NCBI GenBank assembly: GCA_040877285.1
Contig: JBBDNZ010000024.1
Span: forward strand, 1 to 7,523
Length of the DNA stretch: 7,523 nucleotides
Source of the DNA: CANKHA01 sp040877285
GTDB lineage: Bacteria > Pseudomonadota > Alphaproteobacteria > Rhizobiales > Xanthobacteraceae
Reading direction: 5' to 3'
Shown here: piece by piece, positions 5,553 to 7,523 of the stretch
Position numbering within the stretch: position 1 is the stretch's first letter
How the letters are laid out: every line of letters begins with the position of its first letter
The notes under the pieces: model-generated
Seen by the model: the letters and a program-made list of their open reading frames with translations, nothing else
What the model was told of the DNA's origin: nothing
Database searches by the model: none
Translations under genes and position numbers: made by a program

Positions 5553-6455
5553 ATGCGTTGTGCGAGGGCATGGGCAATCGCGGGAGCGATGGCTTTGGCG
5601 AGTTCCGTCGCCATCGCCGCCGAGCCGCCTGTCTATCAGCCTCCACCGCCCGTGATTCAGCCCATCTGCGTGCCGCGTTCGCAAGCGTACCTGTGGCCGG
5701 GGGTGCCGATTTGCCTGGAGGAGGAATTCGGCAACTGGTATCTGCGCGGCGATATCGGGATGACCAATCAGTCGGTCAAGAAACTCGACAACTTTCTTTA
5801 TGCCGGCAACACCATCGAGGCGGTCGGCCACGATTTCACCAGTTCGATGCTGTTCGGGCTGGGCCTCGGCTTTGAATTCAACGAATGGCTGCGCCTCGAC
5901 GCGACGGGAGAATACCGGGGCAAATCGGAGTTCCAGGGAATCGATATCGTCAACGGGACCTACACCGACGAATACCGTGCCAAAAAATCGGAATGGCTCT
6001 TTCTCATCAACGGCTACGTGGATCTCGGAACCTGGTGGTGCATCACGCCGTTCGTCGGCGCCGGCGTCGGCTTTAGCCGCGTCACCATCGGCAGTTTCCT
6101 CGATGTGAATACGGTCAACGGAGGCGTCGCCTTTGCCGACACCGCTTCGCAATGGAATGTCGCCTGGGCGCTGCACGCCGGACTGGCCTTCCAGGCTTCG
6201 CCCACTTGGACGGCGGAATTTGCCTACCGCTACGTCAGCCTTGGCGACGGGATAACCGGCGATATCGTCACCTACAACGGCGTCAATCAATTCAACAATC
6301 CGATGCACTTCAAGGACATCACCTCGCATGACTTCAAGCTTGGGCTGCGCTGGACATGTTGCGAGCCCGATCCGCTGCCGCCGCCGCCGCCGCCGATGAT
6401 CTACCAGCCGCCTCCGCCACCGCTTTACGCACCGCCCCCCATACAAAAGGGCTGA
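5553..6455 (+). CDS. Outer-membrane beta-barrel protein with proline-rich ends
   Basis: A 300-residue secreted protein. Residues 1-23 form a signal peptide with an Arg-containing start, an Ala-rich core and likely cleavage near AIA-A. After a Pro-rich linker (YQPPPPVIQP, 28-37) comes NWYLRGDIG (61-69), the hallmark of the small Omp25/RopB-like barrels of Hyphomicrobiales. Alternating aromatic/polar strands follow, including ITPFVGAGVGF (164-174), AEFAYRYVSLGD (221-232) and a last strand HDFKLGLRW (259-267). The chain then continues about 33 residues as CCEPDP plus proline runs, so the barrel does not end the protein. The mature form has five cysteines (39, 54, 163, 269, 270), unusual for this class. 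I choose the ATG at 5553 over an upstream in-frame ATG at 5514 because AAGGA (5541-5545) precedes it and the signal peptide starts there. It is paralogous to the next gene and has its own CtrA-type box. Its ligand or pore function is unknown. Confidence 0.88.
   Translation: MRCARAWAIAGAMALASSVAIAAEPPVYQPPPPVIQPICVPRSQAYLWPGVPICLEEEFGNWYLRGDIGMTNQSVKKLDNFLYAGNTIEAVGHDFTSSMLFGLGLGFEFNEWLRLDATGEYRGKSEFQGIDIVNGTYTDEYRAKKSEWLFLINGYVDLGTWWCITPFVGAGVGFSRVTIGSFLDVNTVNGGVAFADTASQWNVAWALHAGLAFQASPTWTAEFAYRYVSLGDGITGDIVTYNGVNQFNNPMHFKDITSHDFKLGLRWTCCEPDPLPPPPPPMIYQPPPPPLYAPPPIQKG
6378..6395 (+). repeat. (CCG)6 microsatellite in the barrel tail
   Basis: Six perfect CCG triplets in frame encode the PPPPPP run of the C-terminal tail of the barrel protein. 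Triplet gain or loss would lengthen or shorten the polyproline stretch without shifting frame. Confidence 0.8.
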
Positions 6456-6473
6456 CTTGAAGGGCTGACTTGA
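6448..6473 (+). repeat. Perfect 13-bp tandem duplication across a stop codon
   Basis: AGGGCTGACTTGA occurs twice back to back, at 6448-6460 and 6461-6473. The first copy contains the TGA stop (6453-6455) of the barrel gene. The second lies in the untranslated region, so the protein end is unaffected. It looks like a recent slippage or local duplication event. Confidence 0.85.
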
Positions 6474-6550
6474 GCGCGAACGAACGGGCTCGCGTGCCGT
6501 CCCGCGTTTACCGCCATTGCTTAACGGGGGCAGGCCCCGGCGAGAAAAAA

Positions 6551-6574
6551 TTAAGGTTAATCGGGCCTTAACCT
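6551..6574 (+). promoter_or_regulatory. CtrA-type box upstream of the second barrel gene
   Basis: TTAA-TCGGGCC-TTAAC at 6557-6572 matches the CtrA consensus exactly. It sits inside the inverted repeat AGGTTAA (6554-6560) / TTAACCT (6568-6574). A further TTAA lies at 6551-6554. The second half-site ends 81 bases before the ATG at 6653, almost the same distance as for the first barrel gene. A-rich sequence (6545-6550) precedes it. CtrA control is inferred from the motif and the matched spacing. Confidence 0.65.
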
Positions 6575-6652
6575 CTGCCTGACATGATTCCCGAAATTCG
6601 AACGGGAGCCTGGCTCACGCCGAAGTTACGGCGTCATCAAGGGATCAGAGTT

Positions 6653-7381
6653 ATGGGAAGCTTTTTCAAATTCTTCGCGACGAGCGCGATGCTGAGCCTC
6701 ACGCTTGGCAGTACGGCGCAAGCGGCCGACCTGCCGCGCGGCTACCCGCCGCCGTCGATGGTTGAGATGCCGCCGCTTCTGGTCGATGAGTTCGGCTCCG
6801 GCTGGTATCTGCGCGGCGACGTCGGCTATCGCTTCAACAAAGTCGGTACCGTCACCAATGACGGCGCACGCGCGGTGACCGGCGACGATATCGACAATTC
6901 ATGGATGGTCGGGGTCGGCGGCGGCTACAAATGGCAATGGTTCAGGGCCGACTTGACCGCCGACTACGGCGCCGCCGCAAAATACAAGGGCGACACCGCG
7001 AGTATGGCGGGCGATTTCACCGCCAAGATCGACAGCTTCACCGGGCTGGTAAATGTCTATGGCGACCTCGGTACTTGGTACGGTCTGACGCCCTATATCG
7101 GTGCGGGCATCGGATTCACCCATCTGGGTGCCGCGGATTTTACCCAACACTTCCAGGCCGCGGTTGCCACGCCCGATACCACCGCCAAATGGAACTTCGC
7201 CTGGGCCTATATGGCAGGCGTCAGCTACAATATTTTCGGCAAGTACCATCTCGATCTCGGCTACCGGCACATCAACATGGGTGACATATCGACCGGGACC
7301 GATGCCTACGGAAACCGGCTCACCCTCAACGACGTGGCAGCCGATGAAGTCCGGCTCGGTTTCCGTTACCTGATCGATTGA
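6653..7381 (+). CDS. Outer-membrane beta-barrel protein (paralogue of upstream gene)
   Basis: A 242-residue Omp25/RopB-like small barrel. Residues 1-24 are a signal peptide ending TAQA, cleaved before ADLP. A short Pro-containing linker (YPPPSMVEMPPLL) leads to GWYLRGDVGYRF (50-61). Barrel strands include LTPYIGAGIGF (145-155), KWNFAWAYMAGVSY (179-192), HLDLGYRHINMGD (199-211) and a closing strand DEVRLGFRYLID at the C-terminus, as expected for barrel assembly. It aligns with the upstream barrel at these blocks, which suggests tandem duplication and divergence. It lacks the proline tail and all cysteines. The frame is open from 6584, but the ATG at 6653 is chosen because AAGGGA (6639-6644) lies eight bases upstream, the signal peptide begins there, and the CtrA-type box would otherwise fall only 12 bases from the start. 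Members of this family are abundant surface proteins; a specific transport role cannot be read from sequence. Confidence 0.92.
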   Translation: MGSFFKFFATSAMLSLTLGSTAQAADLPRGYPPPSMVEMPPLLVDEFGSGWYLRGDVGYRFNKVGTVTNDGARAVTGDDIDNSWMVGVGGGYKWQWFRADLTADYGAAAKYKGDTASMAGDFTAKIDSFTGLVNVYGDLGTWYGLTPYIGAGIGFTHLGAADFTQHFQAAVATPDTTAKWNFAWAYMAGVSYNIFGKYHLDLGYRHINMGDISTGTDAYGNRLTLNDVAADEVRLGFRYLID

Positions 7382-7418
7382 GAAACAAGCGGCCTGAAGC
7401 GTGGGTCTTGGCACAGCC

Positions 7419-7456
7419 GGCGCGGCGACCGGGCATCGCCGCGTCGTTGGTTTTCC
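7419..7456 (+). terminator. Factor-independent terminator after the second barrel gene
   Basis: CGCGGCGA (7421-7428) pairs perfectly with TCGCCGCG (7436-7443) around a 7-base loop. G7419-C7445 and a G7420-T7444 wobble extend the stem to ten pairs. A T-rich stretch, TTGGTTTT (7447-7454), follows. It lies 38 bases after the stop codon at 7379-7381. The remaining bases to 7523 show no gene that I can support. Confidence 0.6.
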
Positions 7457-7523
7457 GGCGTGCCGCTTGACGGCGGCCTTTCCCTTCCTTATGCCCGACC
7501 GCGGGACACCCCTCCCCACCGAG

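Noticed and set aside
5430..6446. A 338-codon minus-strand frame opposite the first barrel gene
   Set aside because: There is no recognisable domain, and the plus strand encodes a signal peptide and barrel with a good ribosome-binding site.
6525..6539. CGGGG/CCCCG hairpin between the barrel genes as a terminator of the first
   Set aside because: The stem is only five pairs and is followed by an A-run, not a T-run, on the plus strand. It directly precedes the CtrA-type promoter.

Overview
The window looks like ordinary chromosomal DNA from a high-GC alphaproteobacterium, probably Hyphomicrobiales (Rhizobiales). Three things point there: a Bradyrhizobium-like LldD protein, two small outer-membrane beta-barrels with the 'WYLRGD(I/V)G' signature common in that order, and two perfect TTAA-N7-TTAAC sites matching the CtrA box of alphaproteobacteria. 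I see no plasmid, phage, transposon or CRISPR signature and no rRNA or tRNA gene. The genus is not determined.

Layout from left to right. Positions 15-83 hold a structured palindromic repeat of the REP type. A stand-alone EAL-domain c-di-GMP phosphodiesterase (272-1153, +) follows, then aroE, shikimate dehydrogenase (1369-2223, +). Convergent to aroE lies lldD, an FMN-dependent L-lactate (2-hydroxy acid) dehydrogenase (2284-3423, -). Divergent from lldD is a 60-residue protein with an 'FPASDP' motif (3579-3761, +). glmM, phosphoglucosamine mutase, begins at the ATG at 3980 and ends at 5323 (+). Two related beta-barrel proteins follow (5553-6455 and 6653-7381, both +). A good hairpin terminator sits at 7419-7456. 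No gap between genes exceeds 300 bases.

Functionally the right half is about the cell envelope. GlmM makes glucosamine-1-phosphate for UDP-GlcNAc, which feeds peptidoglycan and LPS, and the two barrels are surface proteins. The left half is a set of unrelated housekeeping and metabolic genes with separate promoters, not one operon.

The most interesting signal is regulatory. Each barrel gene has its own perfect TTAA-N7-TTAAC site, and the distance from the site to the start codon is almost the same in both (82 and 81 bases). Some flanking bases are also shared (GGTTAA-N7-TTAAC-N5-CCTG). This suggests a promoter duplicated or maintained along with the gene and controlled by CtrA. The first barrel is also odd in carrying proline-rich arms at both ends and five cysteines in the mature chain. 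I found no convincing new multi-gene system here.
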